Assembly: GCA_007132385.1 (NCBI GenBank)
Contig: SLOU01000118.1
Span: 1 to 51,446 of the forward strand
DNA length: 51,446 nt
Direction of reading: 5' to 3'
DNA from: Balneolaceae bacterium
GTDB lineage: Bacteria > Bacteroidota > Rhodothermia > Balneolales > Balneolaceae
The stretch's first letter is position 1. Every line of letters begins with the position of its first letter. Of this stretch, positions 1 to 9,433 are shown piece after piece. The notes beneath the pieces were generated by a model, which was not told the DNA's origin, made no database searches, and saw only the letters and a list, made by a program, of their open reading frames with translations. The translations under genes and the position numbers were made by a program.

Positions 1-1349
1 ATAAACAGCGCCCCGCCCGCCAGCGCGACCTTCGCGGCAAGCGGCGGAACCTTTCGCCCGAGTATGCCCACCACAACCACAGCAAAGATCGGAATAAAGT
101 AGATGCCGTTCATCTGCTGCAGGTACTGGAAGATGCTTTCCTGGCCTATCAGCAGCGGAGCGATCGTCATCGAAGCCAGCGCCACGATCCAGCCGAACCA
201 TTTGCCCGACTTCACGATCTCCTCGTCGGTAGCATCTTTTTTCCAGACCGCCTTGTAAAAACCGTATCCAAAAAGCGTTGCCGTTGCGTTCAGCGCAGAG
301 TTGAAGGAACTGAGGATCGCTCCCACCATCACGCCCGCAAACAGGCCGGTCAGGGGTGCCGGAAGTACATCGCGCACCAGTACGCCATAAGCATTGTCGG
401 CGCTAATCCCGGTATCGGCATACAAGTAAAAAGCGATGATCCCGGGAAGAACCAGGTAGAACGGGCCGAGAAGCTTAAGCAACCCGGTCAGCAGCACCCC
501 TTTCTGGCCCTCGGCCAGGCTGCTCGCCCCGAAAGTGCGCTGGATGATCTGCTGGTTGGTACACCAGTAGAAGAGGTTCAGGAGCAGAACCCCGGTAAAG
601 AGCGTGGAAAACGGCACGGACTGATCGGGTCCGCCGATCGAGTTAAACCGTTCCGGGTTGGCATCCCGCAGGGTTTCCCATCCGGCCATCACGCCCTCCC
701 CTCCGCTGACGGCCTGCAGGCCGAAGTAGGTGATCACAAAACCGCCGATCAGCAGCCCGATTCCGTTCAACAGATCGGAGACTGCAATCGAACTCAAGCC
801 ACCGAACAGGGCGTAACAGGCGCCGATCAGCCCGACAATCCAGACGGTCAGCCACATGATGCCAACGTACGAATCGATGTCCGTCAAATCCTGCAGGTCG
901 AGCATCCCGATGAGGGCGGTCGCCCCCGTATAAAGGATGATCGGCAGTAAAATAGCGATATAGGCGCCCAGGAATATGAGGTTACAGATCACCTGGGTAC
1001 CGTGATCAAACCGGATGCCGAGGAACTGGGGGACGGTAGCGATCCCGCTCTTCAGAAATTTGGGCAGGAAGAAAAGCGCCATCGCAACAAGGGCCAGCAC
1101 GGCCAGCACCTCCCAGGCCATCACGCTGAGCCCGTCGATAAAGGCGGCGCCATTTAGCCCGACCATCTGCTCGGTGGAGAGGTTGGTCAGGAGCAGCGAG
1201 CCGGCGATCAGCGGAAAACTGAGCCTGCGGCCGGCCAGGAAATAACCGTCGAGGCTGCTGGTATCCTGCTTGCGTACCCACCACCAGGTGAACAAAGCCA
1301 CAAAACCGATAAATGCCAGAAAAGAGGTGAGCGTCAGAACATGCTCCAT
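1..1349 (-). CDS. Sodium:solute symporter (SSS/SGLT family), 3' end cut by window edge
   Basis: Reverse-strand translation from ATG at 1349: [70 protein letters not shown]...; SSS signature and many TM helices; open to window start (absent from the ORF track because it is truncated). Confidence 0.9.
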   Translation of the reverse strand, partial: MEHVLTLTSFLAFIGFVALFTWWWVRKQDTSSLDGYFLAGRRLSFPLIAGSLLLTNLSTEQMVGLNGAAFIDGLSVMAWEVLAVLALVAMALFFLPKFLKSGIATVPQFLGIRFDHGTQVICNLIFLGAYIAILLPIILYTGATALIGMLDLQDLTDIDSYVGIMWLTVWIVGLIGACYALFGGLSSIAVSDLLNGIGLLIGGFVITYFGLQAVSGGEGVMAGWETLRDANPERFNSIGGPDQSVPFSTLFTGVLLLNLFYWCTNQQIIQRTFGASSLAEGQKGVLLTGLLKLLGPFYLVLPGIIAFYLYADTGISADNAYGVLVRDVLPAPLTGLFAGVMVGAILSSFNSALNATATLFGYGFYKAVWKKDATDEEIVKSGKWFGWIVALASMTIAPLLIGQESIFQYLQQMNGIYFIPIFAVVVVGILGRKVPPLAAKVALAGGALF

Positions 1350-1729
1350 GAGATCCCGTTTTTTTGGTTAGAAATATTTGTGGATACCGGATACAGGCCT
1401 TCCCTGAAAACCCTGATTGCAGATTGTACCAGACCTGCAACGTGAGATTATATTTATTGATAAGCTGAAAGTCCAATGTTATTCTTTTTTGGCCGGTTTG
1501 CGATCACCGGCCTTGACTCCCCGTCCGATACCGGACACCTGGCCGTGTCCAGACGGTCACATCAGAACCATACAATCGATCGCTGCAATCACTTTGGGAA
1601 TCACATCCCGCGTAAACTTCGACACTGATCGAAAGAAGTTGCTAGGCCTGCCTGAAAAAAAATCACGGATCGATATAAAACTTTTTCTCTTCGGCTGACG
1701 TCTAACATGCACAACAGGGAAATTCCGGA

Positions 1730-2341
1730 ATGAAAACTGTACCAGACCAGGATACATACAAACAGATGAACGACGCTGATTTAATCGATCAGTTCCACAA
1801 CGGGAATGCCGATGCATTCGACGTTTTGATGGAACGCTGGCAAAAGCCAGTTCACCGGTTTGCTTACCGGTACTTTGCCGATCGGGATGATGCGGCAGAA
1901 ATTACCCAGAAAACTTTTATCAAAGCGTATCATAACTTGAAAACCCTGAATCAAGCAGACAAATTCGGTTCCTGGATCTACCGGATCGCCAACAATCTCT
2001 GTATTGATGAGATGAGGCGGAACGGCCGGCGAAAGAGTACCTCCCTGGAAAACTGGCTCGACAAAAAGGAGATGTCGACCGCCCGCACACCGGCAACCCG
2101 GCTGGAACGAGGTGAACTCGGGGAGATCATGCAAAAAGCCCTGCTCACCATTCCGGACGAGCAGCGTACGGTTGTCATCCTGAAAGAGTATGAAGGTTTC
2201 AAGTTTCGCGAAATCGCAGACATCCTGCAAGAGCCGGAAAATACGGTGAAATCACGCATGTACTATGGGCTCAAAGCCCTCCGGAATATTTTTGAAAAAT
2301 GGAATATCGAAAAAGAGGCCCTATATGATGGACAAGAATGA
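1730..2341 (+). CDS. ECF-type RNA polymerase sigma-70 factor
   Basis: 203 aa; sigma70 region 2 (FDVLMERWQKPVHRFAYRYFADRDDAAEITQKTFIKAYHNL) and region 4 (TIPDEQRTVVILKEYEGFKFREIADILQEPENTVKSRMYYGLKALR). Confidence 0.93.
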   Translation: MKTVPDQDTYKQMNDADLIDQFHNGNADAFDVLMERWQKPVHRFAYRYFADRDDAAEITQKTFIKAYHNLKTLNQADKFGSWIYRIANNLCIDEMRRNGRRKSTSLENWLDKKEMSTARTPATRLERGELGEIMQKALLTIPDEQRTVVILKEYEGFKFREIADILQEPENTVKSRMYYGLKALRNIFEKWNIEKEALYDGQE

Positions 2342-3005
2342 CAAACACGCTCTCCTGATGGATTATCTTTATGGAGAGATCGACGAGGATCGAAGGAAGG
2401 AACTGGAGCAGCAAATAAAGGATGATCCGGATCTGCACCGGGAACTGGAAGAGCTTCAGCAAACCCGCATGATGATGCTGAAGATCCCAATGCGGGAACC
2501 GGCCCGGAAACGTCTGACTGTACGAACGGAAGAGCAGGGGTTTAACCGATGGCTGCAAGATGTACGGCGGGTCTTCCTGCCTCATTCCACTGCCGGGCGC
2601 ACTGCCATTGCCATCGCAGCCCTCTTTCTGATGACATTTTTCCTGGCTTCCGTTGCCAAACTCCAGGTTTCAGCCCACGAAAACGGCTGGGCGGTCACTT
2701 TCGGGTCCGAACCGCCGGTGATCCAGCAGGGAGTCGACACCGAGATGCTCGACGAGATTATAGTCTTGCTCAGGCAGGAAAACCTGGCGCTGGCCTCTAC
2801 CATTATGGAGGAAAACCGCCAGCAAAACGAAATCTATCAGCAGGAAACGGTAGACGAAATCCTGCGCTACATGGATCAGCAACGGCGCAACGACCTTCAA
2901 CTGGTTGCACGTGAACTGGCCCAGATGGAAGAAGATAGCTACTACCGGTACCTGCAGACAAATGAGACGATCGGCGAATTGCTCTACGTAATCCAACAGG
3001 AATAA
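2325..3005 (+). CDS. Putative membrane anti-sigma factor
   Basis: Overlaps the sigma gene; probable start MMDKNDKHALLMDYLYGEID at 2325 rather than the 2265 ORF start; central TM segment (AIAIAALFLMTFFLASV); C-terminal Gln/Glu-rich region. Confidence 0.7.
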   Translation: MMDKNDKHALLMDYLYGEIDEDRRKELEQQIKDDPDLHRELEELQQTRMMMLKIPMREPARKRLTVRTEEQGFNRWLQDVRRVFLPHSTAGRTAIAIAALFLMTFFLASVAKLQVSAHENGWAVTFGSEPPVIQQGVDTEMLDEIIVLLRQENLALASTIMEENRQQNEIYQQETVDEILRYMDQQRRNDLQLVARELAQMEEDSYYRYLQTNETIGELLYVIQQE

Positions 3006-3201
3006 GAGCTATGAAAAAGATGAAATCAATCAAATGAACCAAATATCGGGCGGATTTTCCGGACACGACTCCACTGCCCACCAGATTGGAATCCATGCTC
3101 CCTGGATGGGAATCCCATCCCGATGCGTATTTCAATCCAAATACTTCGGGATTTTACACCCCGCTCCGGATCCCCAAAAACGAGAACAATGAGGTCACAC
3201 A

Positions 3202-4644
3202 ATGAACCGAGCTTTTTTAATACATGGAATATTAAGTATACTTTTGGCCCTGCTGGTAGCTCTATGGTCGATTCAGCCTGCATTTGGTCAGGACAATATC
3301 GACCGGCAACGCATGGACCGGGATATCCGGATTATGGAAAGTGCCCTGGATGAATTGTTCAAAACCGGAACCCGGGGCAATACCTTTCAGTTCAGCCCTC
3401 GCAGTTCCATATCCGGTTCCTGGCTTCCGGGCTTTGGCGTCATCTTCACTATCCCCGACCGCACGCCTCCGGGCATATTCGGATTTCATGCCGGCAGCGG
3501 GGAAAGGTCTTCCCATCGGTTTACAAATCCGTTGGGCGATGATGGCGGAGAAATCACCGAGGAGTCAGTCCAGAACCGGATCACCGAATTTCTGGTTAGC
3601 TACGCCCCCTCAATCGGACAATTAAGCCCGGACGACAAAGTGCTTGTGATCTACGGAGACCAGTTTTCGGGAGGCGGCAGAGCAGCCTTTTTCGGGGGCG
3701 GAATCACGATTCACACCGAAGATCGCAGACGACGCGGTGGCGATGCCGAGGCCGAAGATGCCGAACGCCTGCCGGCTATCTCCATGGCCGTCACCCGGCA
3801 GGATCTGGATGACCTGAGATCCGGACGTATCAACCCGGAGGAATTCACGAACAGGATCAGCACAGCGGTTCAGCACAGGGATGGGGAAAGCCGGAAAATG
3901 GATCTTCAGGTGTTTGCAAGCGTCCTCGAAACCGGGCTGAATGAGAACCGGGATGAGGTTTTGCGGCTGATCGGCAAACCCTCCCATCTCTATCTCGACA
4001 ACTTCGGGGCGATCTATCAGTTCAACCTGAGGGCGTCAGGCGGTAATGTCCTTCGAAATTTCAATATCCGCCTCCGGGAAAATATATTCGACGGGCTGGA
4101 TCACCTCAACAACCTTCATTTTGAGCTTCCGCCTCTGCCGGACGGCCCTGACAGCCTTCACTTCAGTTTCGACCTCGGTGCGCTGAGCGACTCCGAGGAG
4201 CTTCGTGAGGCTCGGGAACAGATTCGCGTGGAGATGGAAAGTGCCCGGCGGCAGATTGAACAGGCCCGGGAAGCCTACCGGGATCAATTGCCCGAAATAC
4301 AGCGTCAGCAGGAAGAAGCGCGCCGGGAGCTGCGTGAAAAACATCGCGAAATGGGCGAAGAGATGGAGCGTAAACGCGAAGAGATGATGTCGCCCGAAGA
4401 AATCCGGGAATCACTCGAAAACCAGTTGCAGGTTATCCGGGAATTGATGGTCGACTACGGGCGGACGCTCTCCTCACTGGGTGAGGATCATTCCCTGTTC
4501 CTGATCGTTCAACTGCAGCATTCGGAGGAAGAACTCCCGCGGCGTGTCGACCTTCGCATTGGCAAGAACGACCTGATGCAGCTCGAACGCGGGCAAATCA
4601 CACGCGAACAGGCGATGGACCGGATCACGGAGAGGCGATTTTAA
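3202..4644 (+). CDS. Exported coiled-coil protein of unknown function
   Basis: 480 aa; N-terminal signal sequence (ILSILLALLVALWSIQPAFGQ); Glu/Arg-rich coiled coil (REAREQIRVEMESARRQIEQAREAYRDQLPEIQRQQEEARRELREKHREMGEEMERKREEM). Confidence 0.65.
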   Translation: MNRAFLIHGILSILLALLVALWSIQPAFGQDNIDRQRMDRDIRIMESALDELFKTGTRGNTFQFSPRSSISGSWLPGFGVIFTIPDRTPPGIFGFHAGSGERSSHRFTNPLGDDGGEITEESVQNRITEFLVSYAPSIGQLSPDDKVLVIYGDQFSGGGRAAFFGGGITIHTEDRRRRGGDAEAEDAERLPAISMAVTRQDLDDLRSGRINPEEFTNRISTAVQHRDGESRKMDLQVFASVLETGLNENRDEVLRLIGKPSHLYLDNFGAIYQFNLRASGGNVLRNFNIRLRENIFDGLDHLNNLHFELPPLPDGPDSLHFSFDLGALSDSEELREAREQIRVEMESARRQIEQAREAYRDQLPEIQRQQEEARRELREKHREMGEEMERKREEMMSPEEIRESLENQLQVIRELMVDYGRTLSSLGEDHSLFLIVQLQHSEEELPRRVDLRIGKNDLMQLERGQITREQAMDRITERRF

Positions 4645-4900
4645 TAGCGGACTTTGCACCCACGAATGCGTTGCATTTGGTGTGCCATCTACATGTAACT
4701 GTACACAGCGTATCGAATGCCAGTAACGCTGATTTGAGATCTGTTTTAGAAGGCACCGGGTGAATCTGACTTCGTCTGGCGCAGAACAACCGGTACTCAT
4801 CGCAGAATTGTGTGTCCGGCTCTCCGACGCTTGTTTACTCCATTCTTTAGTCTGAAATAGTTTGTATTTTGAAGGCTGAAGTTTAATCTTAAACCTGTTC

Positions 4901-5896
4901 ATGGATCCATTAACACACGGACTAGTCGGCGCGGCGGCAACCCAGTCCATTGCCGGCGGGAAGACCTACAGGGCGGCAGCATTCACCGGTTTTGTTTCGG
5001 CGATGCTGGCGGATCTCGATTTTTTCATCCACAACCCGGCCGATCCGCTGCTCAATATCGAAATCCATCGTCAGTTTACCCATTCGCTGATCTTTATTCC
5101 GACCGGTGCACTCATCGCCTGCGGGATCCTCTGGTGGGTGATGCGCAAACACCTCTCCTTCCGTGAGCTCTATCTCTACTGCCTGGTTTCGTACGGTACG
5201 GCCGGGCTGATGGATGCCGCAACCAGCTACGGAACCATGCTACTTTGGCCGTTCGATACGACCCGGTACGCCTGGAACCTCATTTCGGTTGTCGATCCGG
5301 TTTTTACAGCCGGTCTTCTGGTATTTGCCGGTATCTCTTTTTTTAAAAAAGAGAAACGTATTGCCCGCCTGGCCTGGGCCTGGCTTTTTCTCTACCTGGC
5401 GATCGGCCTTGTCCAGCGCGAACGCGCTACATCATCGGCGCATGAACTGGCTGAACAGCGGGGACACACAATCGAACGTATCGACGTCAAACCGACGATC
5501 GGCAATTTGCTTTTGTGGCGCAGCACCTACGAATATGACGACCGCTTTTATGCCGACGGCATCCAGGTCGGCCCGTTTTCCGCCCCGTTGATCTACCAGG
5601 GCGAGTCGGCTGACCGCGTACACCCGGCCGAGGTGTTCGACCCGTACATGGCGTCGGTAATGTATCACGATATCATGCGTTTCTCACGACTCTCGGAGGA
5701 GTACCTGGTCTTTCATCCCGAACGGCCCGATGTGATCGGGGATGCCCGCTACTCCATGCTGCCCACCTCGCTCACCCCGCTATGGGGAATCCGGGTGGAT
5801 ACGGACGAGCCGGAAGAACATGTCGATTTTCTCTATTTCCGGGATACCGCCCCGGAAGTGCGCCGCCGCTTTCTCCATATGCTGCTGGGACGCTGA
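4901..5896 (+). CDS. Membrane-bound metal-dependent hydrolase (YdjM/DUF457-like)
   Basis: N-terminal MDPLTHGLVGAAATQSI, LADLDFFIH and HRQFTHSLIF motifs; several TM segments. Confidence 0.82.
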   Translation: MDPLTHGLVGAAATQSIAGGKTYRAAAFTGFVSAMLADLDFFIHNPADPLLNIEIHRQFTHSLIFIPTGALIACGILWWVMRKHLSFRELYLYCLVSYGTAGLMDAATSYGTMLLWPFDTTRYAWNLISVVDPVFTAGLLVFAGISFFKKEKRIARLAWAWLFLYLAIGLVQRERATSSAHELAEQRGHTIERIDVKPTIGNLLLWRSTYEYDDRFYADGIQVGPFSAPLIYQGESADRVHPAEVFDPYMASVMYHDIMRFSRLSEEYLVFHPERPDVIGDARYSMLPTSLTPLWGIRVDTDEPEEHVDFLYFRDTAPEVRRRFLHMLLGR

Positions 5897-5910
5897 GTCA
5901 AAATCGTTTC

Positions 5911-7065
5911 TTAAAACACATATCCTATGCCGAAATAGAGCCGGCTGATCTCCTCGGAAAAGGCGATTTCGCCCCGAAGGATAAAATCGGGATTCAGGAT
6001 CGATACGGCGCCTCCAACCCCGAACGTCTGTTTCAGTCCGGAAACCAGGCTGCTGATGCTCTCGCCCTTCGGAAAAACCCTCCCCGTATCCATAAAACCG
6101 TGAAGGCCCAGGCGGATTTTTTCATCCATAAACTCAAGCAGCCACATTCTGAGTTCCAGGATATGAAGAATCGAATTATCATCCCGGAAACGGTTCGATA
6201 CGTACCCTCTCAGCCCCTCTTCATGTCCGAGCATCGGCAGTTCCCAGAACGGGGTTTCACCCCGGGCACGCAGGTACTGCAGTTTTTGCGCAATCACCAG
6301 GTTTCTGAAGGGAGAATAATATCCGGATGCTTCGGCGGTCATACGCGTGAATGTAAAATCGCTTGCCGTCAGGCTTCCGGCCGTCTCAACTTTCCATTCA
6401 AACCGGTACCCTTCCGACGGATCCACATCGCCCACCCTGTGATCCACGATCATGCCTACTCCCGCCATGTTCACCCAACCGCCACGGGATCCGGTCGGCC
6501 TCGTTTCTCCAAAAACCGTACCACTTCCATTTGAAGCCGGCCTGCTGAAAGACACCGACGTCAGAAACTGCCCGTCTATTTTCCCCTCGCTTCCGTAGAT
6601 CGTGATCTCCCTGCGGGCCTGAAAATCAAACCGGGTGGAACGGTCCTTGTAATAGTAGTCGCCCGCTTCGTAGGCCGTATTCGAAAAGTCCGAATCATTC
6701 CCGATCGCAAAAAACGGCTTGTTCACCAGTCGTGCGGCTTCCATGCGAAACCGGCTCCGGATGTCGGCCCCGAAACTTCGCATCCGTTCATGGTCGACAG
6801 AACCGGCAAAGTTCCCCTCGGTTGAGGCGGTCACTTCGAAAGAGGACTGATTGCTGAAGGGGCGGATTCCGATTCCGTAATCGGTCCGTTCCAGGATGCC
6901 CCCTCCATACAAACCAACGTCTGAACTAAATCCGAACGTCGGCAATATGGAATACCGGACTCCTTCGGAGTCGTCATTCAGCCCGATCTGTGCTTGCAGG
7001 GAAGTGATACCGGCCATTCCGGCCAGCAGGGCGGCAACAGTGAACCTGAAGAACCGTTTACACAT
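5911..7065 (-). CDS. BamA/Omp85-family outer membrane barrel protein without POTRA domains
   Basis: 384 aa; signal peptide; LPMLGHEEGLRGYVSNRFRDDNSILHILELR resembles the conserved Omp85 (V/L)RG(F/Y) barrel motif; ends RLYFGIGYVF. Confidence 0.75.
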   Translation of the reverse strand: MCKRFFRFTVAALLAGMAGITSLQAQIGLNDDSEGVRYSILPTFGFSSDVGLYGGGILERTDYGIGIRPFSNQSSFEVTASTEGNFAGSVDHERMRSFGADIRSRFRMEAARLVNKPFFAIGNDSDFSNTAYEAGDYYYKDRSTRFDFQARREITIYGSEGKIDGQFLTSVSFSRPASNGSGTVFGETRPTGSRGGWVNMAGVGMIVDHRVGDVDPSEGYRFEWKVETAGSLTASDFTFTRMTAEASGYYSPFRNLVIAQKLQYLRARGETPFWELPMLGHEEGLRGYVSNRFRDDNSILHILELRMWLLEFMDEKIRLGLHGFMDTGRVFPKGESISSLVSGLKQTFGVGGAVSILNPDFILRGEIAFSEEISRLYFGIGYVF

Positions 7066-7191
7066 GCTGAATCCTCACTAAATGGTTATTACCGGATCTT
7101 CAGGAAGATATACAATGATAAATTACAGATCACCGTGCGGGCCATCACGAACAAGAGGAAAGAAACAAACGTGATATCTGAATATCAGGTT

Positions 7192-7794
7192 CTACTCCTT
7201 AAAAACGGCTTCTTTTCGCAACGCCCTTTCCAGCTTCTCCCGGTATTCTTCGGATGTAATCTCGACACAACCGAACTGAGCCAAATGTTCAGTATAATAC
7301 TGTGTATCCCATAGTTCAAATTCATTCTTTTGTAAAATTTTATGGCAGTGCCAGAGAGCAACCTTGTCGGCTTCCTTCTCTTTTTTGAACATCGACTCAC
7401 CAAAAAACACCGCTCCCAATGAAACTCCGTACAGGCCGCCGGCCAGGCTGCCGTCCCTGTTAACCATTTCCACCGAATGCGCAAACCCCATCTCATGCAG
7501 CACCTGATAGGAATCGATGAGCAGATCTGATATCCAGGTTGATTCCCGGTCAGCGCACAACTCCATGACCCTCCTGAAATTCCGGTTGATCCGGGGCCGG
7601 TATCTCTCTTGGCGTATCATTCGCCTGACGTTTCCGGAAACCCTGAATCGGTCGAGGGGTATGATTCCCCTCCGGCGGGCTGTAAACCACTGATAGCCGG
7701 GATCCTGCCTCGACTCGCTCATCGGGAAAATCCCGCGTGCGTAGCCTGTCAGAAGGGTTTCCGGCGGTATGATCCTGGCTGGGTTATCGTTCAT
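7192..7794 (-). CDS. aat: Leucyl/phenylalanyl-tRNA--protein transferase
   Basis: LTGYARGIFPMSE, WFTARRRGIIPLDRFRVS, WISDLLIDSYQVLHEMGFAHSVE, GGLYGVSLGAVFFGESMF. Confidence 0.95.
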   Translation of the reverse strand: MNDNPARIIPPETLLTGYARGIFPMSESRQDPGYQWFTARRRGIIPLDRFRVSGNVRRMIRQERYRPRINRNFRRVMELCADRESTWISDLLIDSYQVLHEMGFAHSVEMVNRDGSLAGGLYGVSLGAVFFGESMFKKEKEADKVALWHCHKILQKNEFELWDTQYYTEHLAQFGCVEITSEEYREKLERALRKEAVFKE

Positions 7795-7975
7795 TCGGTC
7801 TAACTTGTTTAACGTTCATTCCTGCTCAGGCAGATGTCGATTTGTCCATACCCTGTCCGTTAATCCAACCCGATCCTTTCAGGCTGATCGGGATCCGGGG
7901 ATATTCCCCATGACCTGTGTATGGACTCTGCATGGAGCTATTAAATTGAAAGGTACTGAAGAGTCATGTACAGAC

Positions 7976-8011
7976 AAAAAAAATGCCCCCCCGACGGTAT
8001 CGGAGGAGCAT
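7976..8011 (-). terminator. Putative rho-independent terminator of the fasciclin gene
   Basis: Minus-strand ATGCTCCTCCGATACCGTCGGGGGGCATTTTTTTT: GC-rich hairpin (with G-T pairs) followed by a T run, about 60 nt past the 8072 stop. Confidence 0.7.
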
Positions 8012-8071
8012 CATCGCTGCTCTAAATTTTTAACCATTCAGAGTAGCATAAATCTACATCATCAGTGATGA

Positions 8072-8515
8072 TTACTGTTCAAGCAATACTTCTTCGATGC
8101 TGTGAACAACTCCGTTAGCGGCTTCAATATCACCATCCGCGACTGCCACGCCGAAATTGGTTTCTACTTCCTCAGAAGAAGCTTCACCCTGAAACAGGTG
8201 ATTAATCAGCACGTTTTGAAGCTGCTGCGGATCGTTTCTCATCTCGTTTATTTCATCCAGAATCGGTTCAAATGCATCATCAGATGGTGCCAAAACGGTA
8301 AATGGCCCCGGTTGCTCCAAAGTCTCTGTTAACTGAGCTTCAGCTATCAGTTCAGACATAATGGTATGATTATCGCTGTTATTGATAACGTCAACCACAT
8401 TTTCGCCCGGCATGTCCTGGGCGTGAACATCGGTAGTGGCAAATGCAAAAGTGGATGCGATAGCAAAAATTCCAGCGAGCAGGATATTACTTAGAAGTTT
8501 CATTGTTGACTCCAT
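8072..8515 (-). CDS. Secreted fasciclin (FAS1) domain protein
   Basis: Signal peptide; LEQPGPFTVLAPSDDAFEPI, NVLINHLFQGE, ANGVVHSIEEVLL. Confidence 0.88.
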   Translation of the reverse strand: MESTMKLLSNILLAGIFAIASTFAFATTDVHAQDMPGENVVDVINNSDNHTIMSELIAEAQLTETLEQPGPFTVLAPSDDAFEPILDEINEMRNDPQQLQNVLINHLFQGEASSEEVETNFGVAVADGDIEAANGVVHSIEEVLLEQ

Positions 8516-8853
8516 TTATTTTCGATTACTTACTTCACCAATCCTAACCCGTTTATTAAGATAGATGTTTCCATTTATCCTGCCATATAACAATTTTTTT
8601 CAATTAAAATCGCTATTAACATCGTTTTACAGGGTGCACGGCTTCGCAATACCTGCAAGTTGGTACCTTGCTGCACTTTTCCAGATAGTATGTCTACACA
8701 ATCGATGAATAACTGCCCAGTTCCATCAATACAGACAATAAAATACATAAATGAAGTGCTGCCCATAATTGAGCCTGCCAGAGAGTTCGCACACAATGGG
8801 TATCTACGGGTACAGATATACGATAAGCCCGTACATGGGCAAACAGTTTTTAT

Positions 8854-9417
8854 TCAAGAGGCCCCGTTTTTTATGACCTCGTAAATGACATAGGGTGGAA
8901 TATTGAGCATTTCCCGTTTGGTCTGAACATTCCCGAACACATGTTTTACCGGTTTTTTGAGGTGTCCGCTCGTCTGGTAGGCAAGAAACTTTCCTCCCTC
9001 CCTGAGAATTGTCTTGGTAGATTCGAGCACTTTCACTTTTCGGATCGGCTTGAGGAAGGAAAACGGTATTCCGGAAATCACGTAATCGATGTTCCCGATA
9101 TCTTCCGGCTTCAGGATTTCGATTACATCGCCGGCAAGCACATTGTGGACTTCGGCCCTGGAATCATTGATCGAATCGCGGAGAAAATCGGAAAAATTCT
9201 TATTGGCTTCCACCATGATGATCCGGGATCCCGCCGTCATTTTGTCCAGCAGGTATCTTGCAAAAACCCCGTCGCCCGGGCCGTATTCCACGATGGTAAT
9301 ATCCTTTGAAAAGTCGATATGGTTACAGACTTTTTTGACACAACGTGTGGAGGTTGGTGTGATGGAAGCAACATCCCGGTCTTTGATAAAATTCTTAATA
9401 AATTGAATCGTACTCAT
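8854..9417 (-). CDS. Class I SAM-dependent methyltransferase (rRNA adenine dimethylase / phospholipid N-methyltransferase-like)
   Basis: IVEYGPGDGVFARYLLDKM SAM-binding motif; YVISGIPFSFL. Confidence 0.75.
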   Translation of the reverse strand: MSTIQFIKNFIKDRDVASITPTSTRCVKKVCNHIDFSKDITIVEYGPGDGVFARYLLDKMTAGSRIIMVEANKNFSDFLRDSINDSRAEVHNVLAGDVIEILKPEDIGNIDYVISGIPFSFLKPIRKVKVLESTKTILREGGKFLAYQTSGHLKKPVKHVFGNVQTKREMLNIPPYVIYEVIKNGAS

Positions 9418-9433
9418 AGTATTTAGCAGGCCT

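Noticed and set aside
5782-6534. 250-aa plus-strand ORF over the DUF457 and Omp85 genes
   Set aside because: Spans the ends of two supported convergent genes; low-complexity, Pro/Arg-rich composition typical of shadow ORFs.
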